DNA from: Halomonas sp. GT
Lineage (GTDB): Bacteria; Pseudomonadota; Gammaproteobacteria; Pseudomonadales; Halomonadaceae
Direction: 5' to 3'
NCBI RefSeq assembly: GCF_002082565.1
Contig: NZ_CP020562.1
Coordinates: 3,844,001 to 3,908,000, forward strand
Length of the DNA stretch: 64,000 nucleotides
Shown here: positions 55,524 through 64,000 of the stretch, in pieces
How positions within the stretch are numbered: the stretch's first letter is position 1
How the letters are laid out: the number at the start of each line of letters is the position of its first letter
Made by a program: the position numbers and the translations under genes
Notes under the pieces: model-generated
Databases searched by the model: none
Told to the model about the DNA's origin: nothing
Seen by the model: the letters and a program-made list of their open reading frames with translations, nothing else

Positions 55524-56270
55524 GTGTTGAGTTTATTAAGAAATGTCTTTTTAGTTAGCTTGTCGTTGTGGGCAACGTCCGCCGCCGCTTATCCGTTTTA
55601 TGCCCCACCACCGCCACAAGATGACACACCCGTATTCAGTGGCGATGCCGAGCTTGGTTTTACCCACCTTTCCGGCAACACCAATAGCCAAACCTTAATT
55701 GGAAAGACACGCCTGACGTGGCTGACGGGTGATTTCACCCATTCGTTGCGAGGCGAAGTTCGCAATGTGAGCAAAAATGGAGAAACCAGTGCTGAGCAAT
55801 ATTTAGTGGCCGGCAGAGAGCGTTTTGACTTTAGCGGGCCCCACTACCTGTTTGGCTTTGCCCGCTGGGAAAAAGACCGCTTTGCTGGCTACGATCAGCA
55901 GCTTTCTGCCATTGGTGGCTATGGCCGTCAATTGCTATCCGGTGAGCAACACTCACTATCGTTAGAAGCAGGCCCTGGGTATCGTAATGACCGATTACGC
56001 GACGCCGATAATGAGCAATTGGCGGTTGCTTATACGGCGCTCGACTATCGATTTGGCTTCTCAGATTATGCTGATATCGCCCAAGAAATGTCGGTGGAAT
56101 ATACCCGAAAGAACACCACAGCACGTTCATTAACGGCACTAACGGCCCGGCTAAACTCGCGACTTTCGCTACGCCTTTCCCATGAAATCAAGCACAACTC
56201 GCAGCCACCTGAAGATGCCAGCGAACGCACTGACAGCACCACCAGCGCATCACTGCTCTATCACTGGTAA
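55524..56270 (+). CDS. DUF481 (YdiY-like) outer-membrane beta-barrel protein
   Basis: 248 residues with a signal peptide (to about SAAA-YPF) and alternating-hydrophobicity strands, including AELGFTHLSGNTNSQTL, typical of DUF481 proteins, some of which are salt-induced. It ends in Tyr-His-Trp, which fits an outer-membrane barrel with a terminal aromatic residue. GTG 55524 is the start, with GGAGGAG six bases upstream; the longer frame from 55455 has no signal. The function is unknown. Confidence 0.85.
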   Translation: MLSLLRNVFLVSLSLWATSAAAYPFYAPPPPQDDTPVFSGDAELGFTHLSGNTNSQTLIGKTRLTWLTGDFTHSLRGEVRNVSKNGETSAEQYLVAGRERFDFSGPHYLFGFARWEKDRFAGYDQQLSAIGGYGRQLLSGEQHSLSLEAGPGYRNDRLRDADNEQLAVAYTALDYRFGFSDYADIAQEMSVEYTRKNTTARSLTALTARLNSRLSLRLSHEIKHNSQPPEDASERTDSTTSASLLYHW

Positions 56271-56611
56271 CGCGCGCCTGCTTCCCTTCTAAGCAACGCC
56301 TGCATTTTTTACTTTATTATCAGCAATTTGACTTGCAACTCAATCAGCTATGACTGCCCCTAGCCTATTCATAGTGGTGCATCTCTCTCATTTTTCGCAC
56401 CATTTTCATGCAAATCCTCTCTCATCGTTAGACTTTGGTCTATGATAAAGATATACTGAACACAGTTTCCTGTCCTCGCGCCATTCATTGAATGGCGCTT
56501 TTTTTTGTTTCGAAAACCGGATGCTTTTAGGCGTTAAGCCTACTCACGCACGGTTTTGTTAAGCTCAGTGCTCTGCTTACCCATCCCCCTCATTAAACAT
56601 AGGTGTTCTTA
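56271..56611. other. Gap with promoter-terminator pair before BCCT gene
   Basis: About 340 bp without a protein gene. It contains a plausible promoter (TTAGAC, 18 bp, TATACT near 56429-56458) followed only about 20 bases later by a strong hairpin terminator (56478-56508). The rest leads to the AGGTG ribosome-binding site of the BCCT gene. Confidence 0.5.
56478..56508 (+). terminator. Strong Rho-independent terminator upstream of BCCT gene
   Basis: GCGCCATTCA pairs with TGAATGGCGC and is followed by eight T residues. It lies 200 bp after the DUF481 gene and 100 bp before the BCCT gene, so it may end the former or act as a leader terminator or the end of a short RNA. Confidence 0.8.
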
Positions 56612-58165
56612 ATGAACCACCCTGCCAACACAAGCGAGGGTACTTCGCGGTTTTCCCTCGGCGATCCCATCGTACTGGTGCTTAGCATCGGCTTTATCGT
56701 GGCGTTTCTTGCCCTCTCCTTTTATGACATCGATCTTGTCGCTAACTCAATCAGCGCTGGCTTTGCTTGGACAGCCCTGGTGCTGGGCAGCTACTTTCAA
56801 TTGTTACTGTTACTGACATTTTTTATTGCCATTGGTCTGGCAGTTACGCCAGCGGCAAAAGCCAAGATTGGCAATCTCGATGCACCAGAAATGAGCACAT
56901 TTAAGTGGCTATCGATCATTCTGTGCACATTACTAGCAGGGGGTGGCGTCTTCTTCGCCGCCGTAGAGCCGGTCTACCATTTTGTGGTCACACCACCTGC
57001 CTTTGACACCGAAGCCGGCACCGCCGAAGCCGTCTCAAGCGCCCTTGCTCAATCGTTCATGCATTGGGGCTTTTTGGCCTGGGCGGTGCTTGGCTCGCTA
57101 ACCGCGGTGGTGCTTGCTCACGCCCACTATGTGAAAGGCCAGCCTCTGCAGCCACGCACGCTGCTTTACCCTGTTTTAGGCGAGCGGCTTATGCGTGGTC
57201 CGCTAGGCGGCGTAGTGGACGCATGCTGTGTGATTGCGTTGGTAGCTGGCACGGTCGGCCCCATCGGGTTTCTAGCTACTCAAGTAAGTTTTGGTTTACA
57301 TGAACTGTTCGGTCTTCCCGAAGGCTACCCCGGACAGCTCATTATCCTTGCGGTACTAGGTTGCATTTACGTGCTCTCTTCAATGAGTGGCGTTCATAAA
57401 GGTATTCAACTGCTGAGTCGCTTTAATGTACTGCTAGCACTTGCCATTGGCGCGGTGATCATCGTGTTTGGCCCCACGCTGTTTTTGGTCAACACTTATG
57501 TATCTAGCATGGGCGCTTACATAAGTGAGTTTTTCACCATGGCAACTATGACCGCCGACACTGCCCCCGCTTGGTGGATGCAGTGGTGGACAGTCTTTTT
57601 CTTTGCTTGGTTTATTGGCTATGCACCGCTGATGGCGATTTTCGTGGCACGTATTTCACGCGGACGGAGTATTCGCGAAATGATTCTTGCCGTGGCGGTA
57701 CTCGCCCCTATTGCGACTACCATATGGTTCACACTGCTTGGTGGCTCAGGCATTTATTATCAGCTCACGGGCGTCATTGATCTGACAGAGGCACTGAATA
57801 ATTTCCAGTTTGACGTAGCGACGCTTACCGTGGCCCAAGCACTTCCCGGCGGCACCTGGATGGCTCTGGCAATTTTGTTATTGACTACCATTTTTGTGGC
57901 CACCACCGGTGATTCGATGAGTTATGCCATTGCCGTAGTAGGGGCTGGTCATGATGACCCAAGCCCTTACGTGCGTGCTTTCTGGGGGATTGCCATGGCG
58001 CTAATGGCGGCGGTGCTTCTGTACATGGGAGCGGGGCAAATTGGCGCCTTACAGCAATTTATCGTGATTACCGCGATTCCCGTTTCACTAATTTTACTAC
58101 CATCGTTGTGGAATGGCCCGCAGGCAGCTTATGCCATGGCACGCGAGCAAGGTATTATCGAGTAA
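56612..58165 (+). CDS. BCCT-family transporter (divergent type)
   Basis: 517 residues with about twelve membrane segments. The signature Trp-rich region is PAWWMQWWTVFFFAWF followed by AIFVARISRGRSIREM. It is clearly less similar to the BCCT proteins at 7651 and 60751 than they are to each other, so a different substrate is likely. AGGTG lies six bases before ATG 56612. It is monocistronic by position and faces the flagellin gene tail to tail. Confidence 0.92.
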   Translation: MNHPANTSEGTSRFSLGDPIVLVLSIGFIVAFLALSFYDIDLVANSISAGFAWTALVLGSYFQLLLLLTFFIAIGLAVTPAAKAKIGNLDAPEMSTFKWLSIILCTLLAGGGVFFAAVEPVYHFVVTPPAFDTEAGTAEAVSSALAQSFMHWGFLAWAVLGSLTAVVLAHAHYVKGQPLQPRTLLYPVLGERLMRGPLGGVVDACCVIALVAGTVGPIGFLATQVSFGLHELFGLPEGYPGQLIILAVLGCIYVLSSMSGVHKGIQLLSRFNVLLALAIGAVIIVFGPTLFLVNTYVSSMGAYISEFFTMATMTADTAPAWWMQWWTVFFFAWFIGYAPLMAIFVARISRGRSIREMILAVAVLAPIATTIWFTLLGGSGIYYQLTGVIDLTEALNNFQFDVATLTVAQALPGGTWMALAILLLTTIFVATTGDSMSYAIAVVGAGHDDPSPYVRAFWGIAMALMAAVLLYMGAGQIGALQQFIVITAIPVSLILLPSLWNGPQAAYAMAREQGIIE

Positions 58166-58194
58166 CGGTTGATGGTTCTTATGTAGCCCTTATG

Positions 58195-59016
58195 TTATAG
58201 ACCTTCCAGTAGGCGCAAAATCATCTGCGGCTGCTGGTTGGCCTGGGCCAAAATAGCGATACCGGCCTGCTGTAGAATTTGCGCGCGAATTAGATTGGAA
58301 ACTTCACGTGCATAATCAGCATCTTGGATGCGCGACTGAGCAGCAGAGGTGTTGATAATGTTGGTATTGAGTCCATCGATCACACTTTCGAAGCGATTTT
58401 GCACCGCGCCTAAATAGCTCCGCTGGCGATCCACCTGTTTAATAGCGTCATCCATCACCGTTAGCGGGCTTTCTGTTGCGCTACCACCCTCCAAAACACT
58501 AAAGTTTTCCAGTCCCAATGCCTGCCTATTCATGGCTGCGAAGCGCACCTTAATGCTATCGCCATCGTTAGCACCCACCTGAATATTCACCGCCTTGGTA
58601 CTATCAAACAATTTGATGCCGTTGAAATTACTCTGCTCGGCAATGCGATCAATCTCTTCTAGGCGTTGATCGATCTCATTTTGAATTGAACCAAGATCAT
58701 CAGAAGAATTAGTGCCATTAGCCGCTTGAACACTCAATTCACGAATACGCTGCAAGTTATCATTAATTTGGTCGAGCGAACCTTCTGCTGTTTGCACCAT
58801 GGAAATGCCATCATTGGTATTGCGAATGGCTTGCTCCATACCACGCAGCTGAGCCCCCATGCGATTGGCAATCGCCTGGCCTGCCGGATCATCCTTGGCA
58901 CTATTAATACGTAGCCCAGAAGAAAGGCGCTCCATAGCGGTCTGCATCGCTTGCTGACTGCCACGCAGATTATTCTGCACGATAAGAGACATCAGATTTG
59001 TGTTTAGGCTTAGCAA
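58195..59016 (-). CDS. fliC: Flagellin, short form
   Basis: 273 residues. The conserved N-terminal helix (LSSGLRINSAKDDPAGQAIA) and C-terminal helix (SNLIRAQILQQAGIAILAQA) are joined by only about 130 residues. The exposed D2/D3 part of longer flagellins is therefore mostly missing. It starts with TTG 59016, six bases after GGAGG, and the first residues (Leu-Ser-Leu-Asn-Thr-Asn) fit the family. No other flagellar gene lies nearby. Confidence 0.93.
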   Translation of the reverse strand: MLSLNTNLMSLIVQNNLRGSQQAMQTAMERLSSGLRINSAKDDPAGQAIANRMGAQLRGMEQAIRNTNDGISMVQTAEGSLDQINDNLQRIRELSVQAANGTNSSDDLGSIQNEIDQRLEEIDRIAEQSNFNGIKLFDSTKAVNIQVGANDGDSIKVRFAAMNRQALGLENFSVLEGGSATESPLTVMDDAIKQVDRQRSYLGAVQNRFESVIDGLNTNIINTSAAQSRIQDADYAREVSNLIRAQILQQAGIAILAQANQQPQMILRLLEGL

Positions 59017-59090
59017 CGCTCGCCTCCGGGGAAGGACAGCCTGCCCAACAATAGGAGGCTACATTGCTATTATCGGCCGTTGCGCGAAAA

Positions 59091-59537
59091 TCATGAACAT
59101 TCTCGTTGTTTAAGCGTACGGCAACTGGCAGCAAGCACTTCATCTACCGGGCGACGTACATAACTATGCTGATAATACCCCTCATCGATAACGTTACCGT
59201 CCCACGCCACAATATCCAGATCCATGGTTCTCGGCCCTGATTTAATGGGGCCACGCACACGTCCAAGGCGATCTTCTACATCTTTTAGGTAAGCACGGAA
59301 AGCGTCGTGATCAAGGGAGGTACGCACAAGTAACGCTGCATTTAGGAAATCGGGCTGGTGTTGATAGCCAACTGGCGTTGTGCGAATCGCCTCTGAGCTG
59401 GCTATCAGCTCACATTCGCTGCGCAAAATGGTGAGTGCTTCGTGAAAGTGGTGTTCCGGCTCAATGTTGGTACCGAGAGAGATTAAGCATTCATGGAGAG
59501 CCGTACCTGGCGAAGTGTTTAACGACGAGAGTGGCAT
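59091..59537 (-). CDS. folK: 6-hydroxymethyl-7,8-dihydropterin pyrophosphokinase (FolK)
   Basis: 148 residues with the family segments ISLGTNIEPEHHFHEAL, TTPVGYQHQPDFLNAAL and the signature GPRTMDLDIVAWDG. It transfers pyrophosphate from ATP to the pterin in folate synthesis. The C-terminus is a little shorter than usual. It is divergent from a FolM-like pterin reductase 205 bp away, so the two genes are likely linked in pterin metabolism. This may be a second copy, as the main folK is commonly elsewhere. Confidence 0.88.
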   Translation of the reverse strand: MPLSSLNTSPGTALHECLISLGTNIEPEHHFHEALTILRSECELIASSEAIRTTPVGYQHQPDFLNAALLVRTSLDHDAFRAYLKDVEDRLGRVRGPIKSGPRTMDLDIVAWDGNVIDEGYYQHSYVRRPVDEVLAASCRTLKQRECS

Positions 59538-59742
59538 AGCGGCATCCTAATGTTATAGACCCTGCTCTTAGAAACAAAACCCAAGAGGCCAGTTATCAAG
59601 TCAGACTGATGAAACGTAAGATTAGCTTGCCTGTTATTTTGTTCAAGCTCTGTACAAGATATTGACAAACGCTACGCTCACGCAGAAAGTCATGCTTACC
59701 GCTAAATACGCTGAAACGTTAATCCACTGAGGGGAACCTTGC

Positions 59743-60489
59743 ATGAGTTCATCAGCTGCACTTGTCACTGGCGGCGCCACACGTTTGGGGCGCTATTTCG
59801 CCGAAGCTCTGGCAAATAAGGGCTATGATATCGCCTTGCATGTGAATAGCTCCCGTGGTGAAGCTGAAGAGGTTGCTAAGACGATTCGCGCCAAAGGACA
59901 GCGCTGCGAAATACTGCCATGCAACTTTTTGAGCGACTCTCTTGAAGAGCTTGTAACAGCTGCCAAACAGCACTTCCCAAGCCTAAATGTGCTTCTGAAT
60001 AGCGCCTCTGCTTATGAGCCGGCACCCATTGCAGACACCGACTTGGCTATGCTGGAAATGCAGTTTAGGGTCAATATGTTTACGCCGTTGCTACTCACTC
60101 GGCACTTTGCAGATGCCGTCGATAACGGTCAGGTCATTAATATCATTGACAATAAAGTGGCCTACCACCAGTACCCCTATGCCGCGTATTTGCTGTCGAA
60201 AAAGAGCCTTGCTGACATGACGCGTATGGCAGCATTAGAGTTCGCACCTCGCCTGCGTATTAACGGTATTGCCCCCGGCGTGGTACTGCCCGCTTCTCAA
60301 CGCACCAGCGACTACGTTCAATGGCGTATTGAAGGCATACCCATAAAACATCAGGGCGCCCCCGCCCACCTTGTACAAGCTTTGCACTACTTATTGGACA
60401 ATGAGTTCGTTGCTGGGCAAATCCTATTTGTCGACGGCGGCGAGTCGATCAACCTTGAAGGGCGGCATTCCGAAAATTATCCAGGCTGA
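59743..60489 (+). CDS. folM: FolM-like short-chain dehydrogenase (dihydromonapterin/pteridine reductase)
   Basis: 248 residues, a short-chain dehydrogenase fold. The cofactor motif TGGATRLG (residues 9-16) is followed by an Arg-rich cofactor region fitting NADPH, and the active-site pattern is Tyr in YAAYLLSKKSL. The wording GLRIN-type GIAPGVVLPA and VDGGESINL is as in FolM/PTR1-like pterin reductases. It likely reduces dihydromonapterin or dihydrofolate. It is divergent from folK and followed by a terminator. Confidence 0.8.
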   Translation: MSSSAALVTGGATRLGRYFAEALANKGYDIALHVNSSRGEAEEVAKTIRAKGQRCEILPCNFLSDSLEELVTAAKQHFPSLNVLLNSASAYEPAPIADTDLAMLEMQFRVNMFTPLLLTRHFADAVDNGQVINIIDNKVAYHQYPYAAYLLSKKSLADMTRMAALEFAPRLRINGIAPGVVLPASQRTSDYVQWRIEGIPIKHQGAPAHLVQALHYLLDNEFVAGQILFVDGGESINLEGRHSENYPG

Positions 60490-60501
60490 CAGACATTCAA
60501 T

Positions 60502-60540
60502 CTGTCTTTCAAAACTGACTTTCAAACCGGTCTTAAAAGC
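60502..60540. repeat. Three 13-bp degenerate tandem repeats after folM
   Basis: Units CTGTCTTTCAAAA, CTGACTTTCAAAC and CGGTCTTAAAAGC lie head to tail. The reverse complement of the 7571 units (CTGGTCTTTAAAA) is close to these. Confidence 0.6.
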
Positions 60541-60556
60541 CCTCCTACGCTATGTG

Positions 60557-60592
60557 CTGCCGATGCTTATCAACCGCATTCGGCAGTTTTTT
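60557..60592 (+). terminator. Rho-independent terminator after folM-like gene
   Basis: CTGCCGATGC pairs with GCATTCGGCAG (one extra T) and is followed by six T residues. Confidence 0.78.
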
Positions 60593-60750
60593 CGTTGATG
60601 GTAGATTAAGCCCCACACGATTTAACCAAAGGCCACATTTCCCGCCTTCCATGGGCAGAAGGATTGTCTGTAGACTCCTGAAAGTCGTCTTATTTCAGCT
60701 GGAATACAACTTATCTAGTCGACTATTCCAACAATAAAAAGGAATTTCTC

Positions 60751-62361
60751 ATGGAAAAACTCGCGCAACGGCTGGGGCTGCGCACGGACCCAACTATTTT
60801 CTTTGTCTCTGCAGGGTTGATGCTACTGTTTCTTGTCGCACTCATCATTGCCCCCGAGACGATCGGAAGCATTTTTGCCACTGGCCGCAGCTGGGTGGTT
60901 ACCAACCTTGGCTGGTTCTTTATTTTTGGAGTTAGTTTCTGGCTGGTTTTCCTGCTGTGGATAGCACTCAGCCGTTACGGCAATATTCGCTTGGGCGGCG
61001 AAGACGATCGGCCGGAGTACGGCAATATTTCCTGGTTCACCATGCTGTTTGCTGGCGGTATCGGCACGGTATTAATGTTCTGGGGAGTCGCCGAACCTAT
61101 TTTCCACTTTGCCAACCCTCCCCACGGCGATATTGAGCCACATACGGTAGAAGCCGCCCGTGAAGCGATGGGCTTTTCGCTTTACCATTTGGGCTTGCAT
61201 ACCTGGACCATTTTCACCTTGCCAGGCCTAGCCTTTGCCTACTTCATTTACCGTTACGACCTACCTGTGCGCGTCAGCTCGGTGTTCTATCCGCTGCTCA
61301 AGGAGCGTATCTACGGCCCAATCGGTAAAACGATCGATATCTTTGCGGTGCTCGGAACGCTATTTGGAGTGGCCGTTTCTATCGGGCTAGGGACCTCTCA
61401 AATTAATGCAGGGCTAAGCGAACTCTTTGGTATTACTGATAGCGTGACCACTAAAGTCATTATCATCACCGTGTTAACGGCGGTTGCGGTAGCCTCTATT
61501 GCGGGCGGGCTGGATAAAGGCGTAAAGCTGCTTTCCAACGTCAATATCGGCCTGGCCGTAGGATTGATGTTGTTTGTATTGTTTACCGGTTCTACGGTTT
61601 TTCTCCTGCGCGGCATTATCGAAACGCTTGGCATTTATATTTCCAATATCGTGCCTTTGTCGTTCTGGAACGACACGCTGGCGCAATATACGCGTGAAGA
61701 AGGCAGTTGGGGCTGGCAGGGCAACTGGACGGTCTTTTACTGGGCCTGGACAGTGACGTGGTCTCCCTTTATCGGCTTGTTTGTTGCTCGTATTTCCAAG
61801 GGTCGTACTATTCGTGAATTTGTCCTTGGTGTTCTGTTTGCACCTTCGGCGTTTACGCTGGTGTGGTTTGCTATTTTTGGCTGGTCGGCGATGGAAATAG
61901 ATGGCATCGGCGCAGCCGCTCGCGAACAGCTGGGTGACCAAGCTGGCGTAATGACGGCCGCCGTCATGGAGAGCGTGCCCTTAGCGATGTTTGCGTTCTT
62001 TGAACATTTCCCTGCTGCTAAGCTGATTCAAGGACTTGCCGTGGTTATCGTGGCAATTTTCTTTGCTACCTCATCAGACTCTGCTTCGTTGGTCATCGAC
62101 CTGCTGTGTACCGGTGATACAGAACCCGGACCAATTCATCAGCGGATATTCTGGGGAGTCTCGGAAGGGGCCGTCGCTGCCATGCTGATCGTACTCGCAG
62201 GGGATGCGGGACTAGTGGCGCTTCAGCAAGTGATTACCGTCATCGGCCTCCCCATCTTTATTATGGTATTTGCCATGGTGTTTTCACTCATGAAGGCGCT
62301 AATGAAGGAAAATATCAAGATTGTACGCCCCCGGCAGGCTCCACACCTGGATAATCTGTAA
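60751..62361 (+). CDS. BCCT-family transporter, close paralogue of the 7651 gene
   Basis: 536 residues with about twelve membrane segments, very similar along its whole length to the transporter at 7651-9276 (both begin with a GL-[KR]-TDP-x-IFF-x-SAG stretch and share WTVFYWAWTVTWSPFIG). Both should carry the same class of quaternary-ammonium solute. AAGGAA precedes ATG 60751. It is followed by a hairpin terminator. 13-bp repeats of the same family occur upstream of both genes. Confidence 0.93.
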   Translation: MEKLAQRLGLRTDPTIFFVSAGLMLLFLVALIIAPETIGSIFATGRSWVVTNLGWFFIFGVSFWLVFLLWIALSRYGNIRLGGEDDRPEYGNISWFTMLFAGGIGTVLMFWGVAEPIFHFANPPHGDIEPHTVEAAREAMGFSLYHLGLHTWTIFTLPGLAFAYFIYRYDLPVRVSSVFYPLLKERIYGPIGKTIDIFAVLGTLFGVAVSIGLGTSQINAGLSELFGITDSVTTKVIIITVLTAVAVASIAGGLDKGVKLLSNVNIGLAVGLMLFVLFTGSTVFLLRGIIETLGIYISNIVPLSFWNDTLAQYTREEGSWGWQGNWTVFYWAWTVTWSPFIGLFVARISKGRTIREFVLGVLFAPSAFTLVWFAIFGWSAMEIDGIGAAAREQLGDQAGVMTAAVMESVPLAMFAFFEHFPAAKLIQGLAVVIVAIFFATSSDSASLVIDLLCTGDTEPGPIHQRIFWGVSEGAVAAMLIVLAGDAGLVALQQVITVIGLPIFIMVFAMVFSLMKALMKENIKIVRPRQAPHLDNL

Positions 62362-62399
62362 GCGCTTCCCGCCATATAATAGCAGTGCCGCACGAACAA

Positions 62400-62429
62400 C
62401 AATGCCGCCCTTTCGGGCGGCATTGTTTT
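62400..62429. terminator. Terminator shared by BCCT and MscS genes
   Basis: CAATGCCGCCC/GGGCGGCATTG with a TTTC loop and T-rich end lies between two convergent genes. Confidence 0.85.
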
Positions 62430-62464
62430 CTAGTCAACCGTTTCAATGACCGGCATCCTAGTGA

Positions 62465-64000
62465 TTACACATCATCAACATCACCATGATCAGGTTTTAG
62501 ATGATCAGGCTCATTTGTGGCCTGAGCTGACTGATTTGATGGCTGTTCGCTTTCCTGACGGATTGGCGATGTTTCTACCTTTTTCCGTTCAGCAGTGGAG
62601 TCCAACACGCGCACATTAGCGGGGGGTGTTTTGCCACCTTTCGTTTCACCAAAATAGAGCGTGGTATGCGGGAATGGAATCTCGATACCTGCTGCATCAA
62701 AGCGCAGCTTCACTAAGCGGTTGTAGGCACGTCCAACCCCCCACTGATCGCCCGGCGTCGTTTTGATCACCACACGAATATTGACAGAGCTGTCGGCCAG
62801 CGCGGTAACGCCTGCAACTGTCAGGTCAGCCAGCAGCTTATGGCTGTGTTCTTCGCTCTCTTTCAGATCTTCGAACGCCAACTGCAGCTGCTCAATCGCC
62901 TCATCAATGCTCTCGTTATAGCCAATACCGTATTCGCCGACGTGGTTACCGTACTCACGCATATAGTTCGACACAGTATCAACACTGGAGAACGGCACGA
63001 TGTGGTAGGTGCCCGACAAATCACGTATCCCTACCGAACGGATACTTAATCGCTCAGCAGTACCGGTGACACCGCCTACTGTCACCACATCACCGGTATT
63101 CATGGCATTCTCTATCTGAATAAAGACACCCGTAATAACATCCTGCACCAACTTTTGGGCACCAAAACCAATCGCCAAGCCCAGCACACCGGCACCAGCA
63201 ATGAGCGGCCCGATATTAATGCCTATTTCCGATAATACGATCATGCCGGTAATCGTCACCATGGCAATCACTAGGGCGTTACGGAACAGACTCAGCAGCG
63301 TTTTAGCACGCGCAGAAGGCTCGCCATGCCCCGTTTCCGGGTTGAGCTTATGTTCGATCAAACTCGCTAGCCCCAGCCACACACCGAACGCAACGATCAG
63401 GATTATGGCAACGCTGGTAAGTTTCCCAACGAGGTTAGCGCCACGTTCAGAGGCATACCATGCCGCTAAGTTAAACACTCCCCAGGCATCCAACACGACC
63501 ATAATGACCGCTATTAATAACACGGTGCGCAGCACGCGTAAGGCATTGGGCACATAGCTATTTAAGCGCACTTCCAGCATCGGTAGCTTACGACGCAGAT
63601 CATCGGATAGCTGTATACGACGGCCAATCGTTTGCGTAAGGAACGCCGAGATCAACAGGCCGATGACCACGGCTGCCAATGTCTTCAATGTGGCGAACAG
63701 TACAAACGGCAATGCATCCCCAGGGCGTGTCAACGTAAGCACAAACACCATCAGGAAGTAGAGCAATGCGAATAAGTGCCAGGTTCGAGCAAACAAGCGC
63801 AGCGATACTCGGCTGGCGGTCATTGTCGCTCGCGCTGCCATCTGGTTAAGATTATCACGCAGGCGTACGCGGTTTTTAAGCACGACACCTACCGCATAGA
63901 TGAAGGCCAACAGCATAATAAAGGTGCCGACTGCTTGGCCCAAGGTTGCCGCAATATAGAAATTAACCAGTGGCACGACCACCATCAAGCCATAGCCAAC
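62465..64000 (-). CDS. MscS-family mechanosensitive channel, N-terminus outside window
   Basis: The frame is open to the window edge (512 codons seen). Several membrane segments are followed by the MscS pore and beta domain region GPLIAGAGVLGLAIGFGAQK (near residue 280 of the visible part) and VQDVITGVFIQIENAMNTGD, then the cytoplasmic alpha/beta part. The long membrane region and the acidic/Gln-rich C-tail suggest a large form like YbiO. It opens on membrane tension to release solutes after down-shock, which fits a halophile with several solute uptake systems. Confidence 0.88.
   Translation of the reverse strand, partial: VGYGLMVVVPLVNFYIAATLGQAVGTFIMLLAFIYAVGVVLKNRVRLRDNLNQMAARATMTASRVSLRLFARTWHLFALLYFLMVFVLTLTRPGDALPFVLFATLKTLAAVVIGLLISAFLTQTIGRRIQLSDDLRRKLPMLEVRLNSYVPNALRVLRTVLLIAVIMVVLDAWGVFNLAAWYASERGANLVGKLTSVAIILIVAFGVWLGLASLIEHKLNPETGHGEPSARAKTLLSLFRNALVIAMVTITGMIVLSEIGINIGPLIAGAGVLGLAIGFGAQKLVQDVITGVFIQIENAMNTGDVVTVGGVTGTAERLSIRSVGIRDLSGTYHIVPFSSVDTVSNYMREYGNHVGEYGIGYNESIDEAIEQLQLAFEDLKESEEHSHKLLADLTVAGVTALADSSVNIRVVIKTTPGDQWGVGRAYNRLVKLRFDAAGIEIPFPHTTLYFGETKGGKTPPANVRVLDSTAERKKVETSPIRQESEQPSNQSAQATNEPDHLKPDHGDVDDV

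Overview
The window looks like a chromosomal segment of a halophilic gammaproteobacterium of the Halomonas/Vreelandella type. The inference rests on gene content: three BCCT-family compatible-solute transporters, TAXI- and DctPQM-type TRAP transporters, a TctABC system with a CitAB-like sensor pair, and a complete urea uptake and urease locus. Most of the sequence is moderately GC-rich. Roughly 11.9-21.4 kb is visibly more AT-rich and reads as an accessory island.

Layout. 1-591: 3' end of a YihY-family membrane protein. 683-7301: TAXI-TRAP transporter with a DctB/DctD-like sigma-54 two-component system. 7651-11571: BCCT transporter, then a TelA/XpaC pair. 11628-11698: leftover 3' tail of a second BCCT gene. 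11970-19411: defence island with (i) a four-gene type II CBASS operon capV-dncV-cap2-cap3, (ii) a two-gene CD-NTase/Cap15 operon, and (iii) a two-gene unit encoding a small diadenylate-cyclase-fold (DAC) protein and a second Cap15-like membrane effector. 20141-21310: an unrecognised AT-rich gene. 21425-22369: an LprI-like gene between two copies of a tRNA-Arg 3'-end/terminator sequence, with the intact tRNA-Arg(CCG) at the right. 22513-25294: DctPQM TRAP transporter. 25439-27232: chemoreceptor. 27530-31987: ureABCEFG (minus strand). 32361-40692: iron-siderophore uptake cassette. 40790-41674: ureD. 41856-43223: globin-coupled diguanylate cyclase. 43406-49165: urtABCDE. 49551-55317: TctABC and its two-component system. 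55524-62361: DUF481 outer-membrane protein, BCCT transporter, flagellin, folK, folM-like reductase, and a BCCT transporter similar to the one at 7651. 62465-64000: MscS-family channel running off the window.

How the genes work together. UrtABCDE imports urea and UreABC with UreDEFG hydrolyses it. Each of the three urea transcription units (urtA, ureD, ureA) has a good -24/-12 sigma-54 promoter, with NtrC-like dyads upstream, so nitrogen limitation probably drives all three. The siderophore cassette splits ureD from the rest of the urease genes. It has receptor, binding protein, two permeases, an AraC regulator and PepSY-type inner-membrane proteins, but no ABC ATPase.

The most interesting element is the defence island. 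It carries three adjacent cyclic-nucleotide modules, and the third (18400-19411) pairs a DAC-like protein, rather than a CD-NTase, with a 2TM/beta-barrel Cap15-type effector. All product assignments come from reading the translated sequences. No database search was possible.
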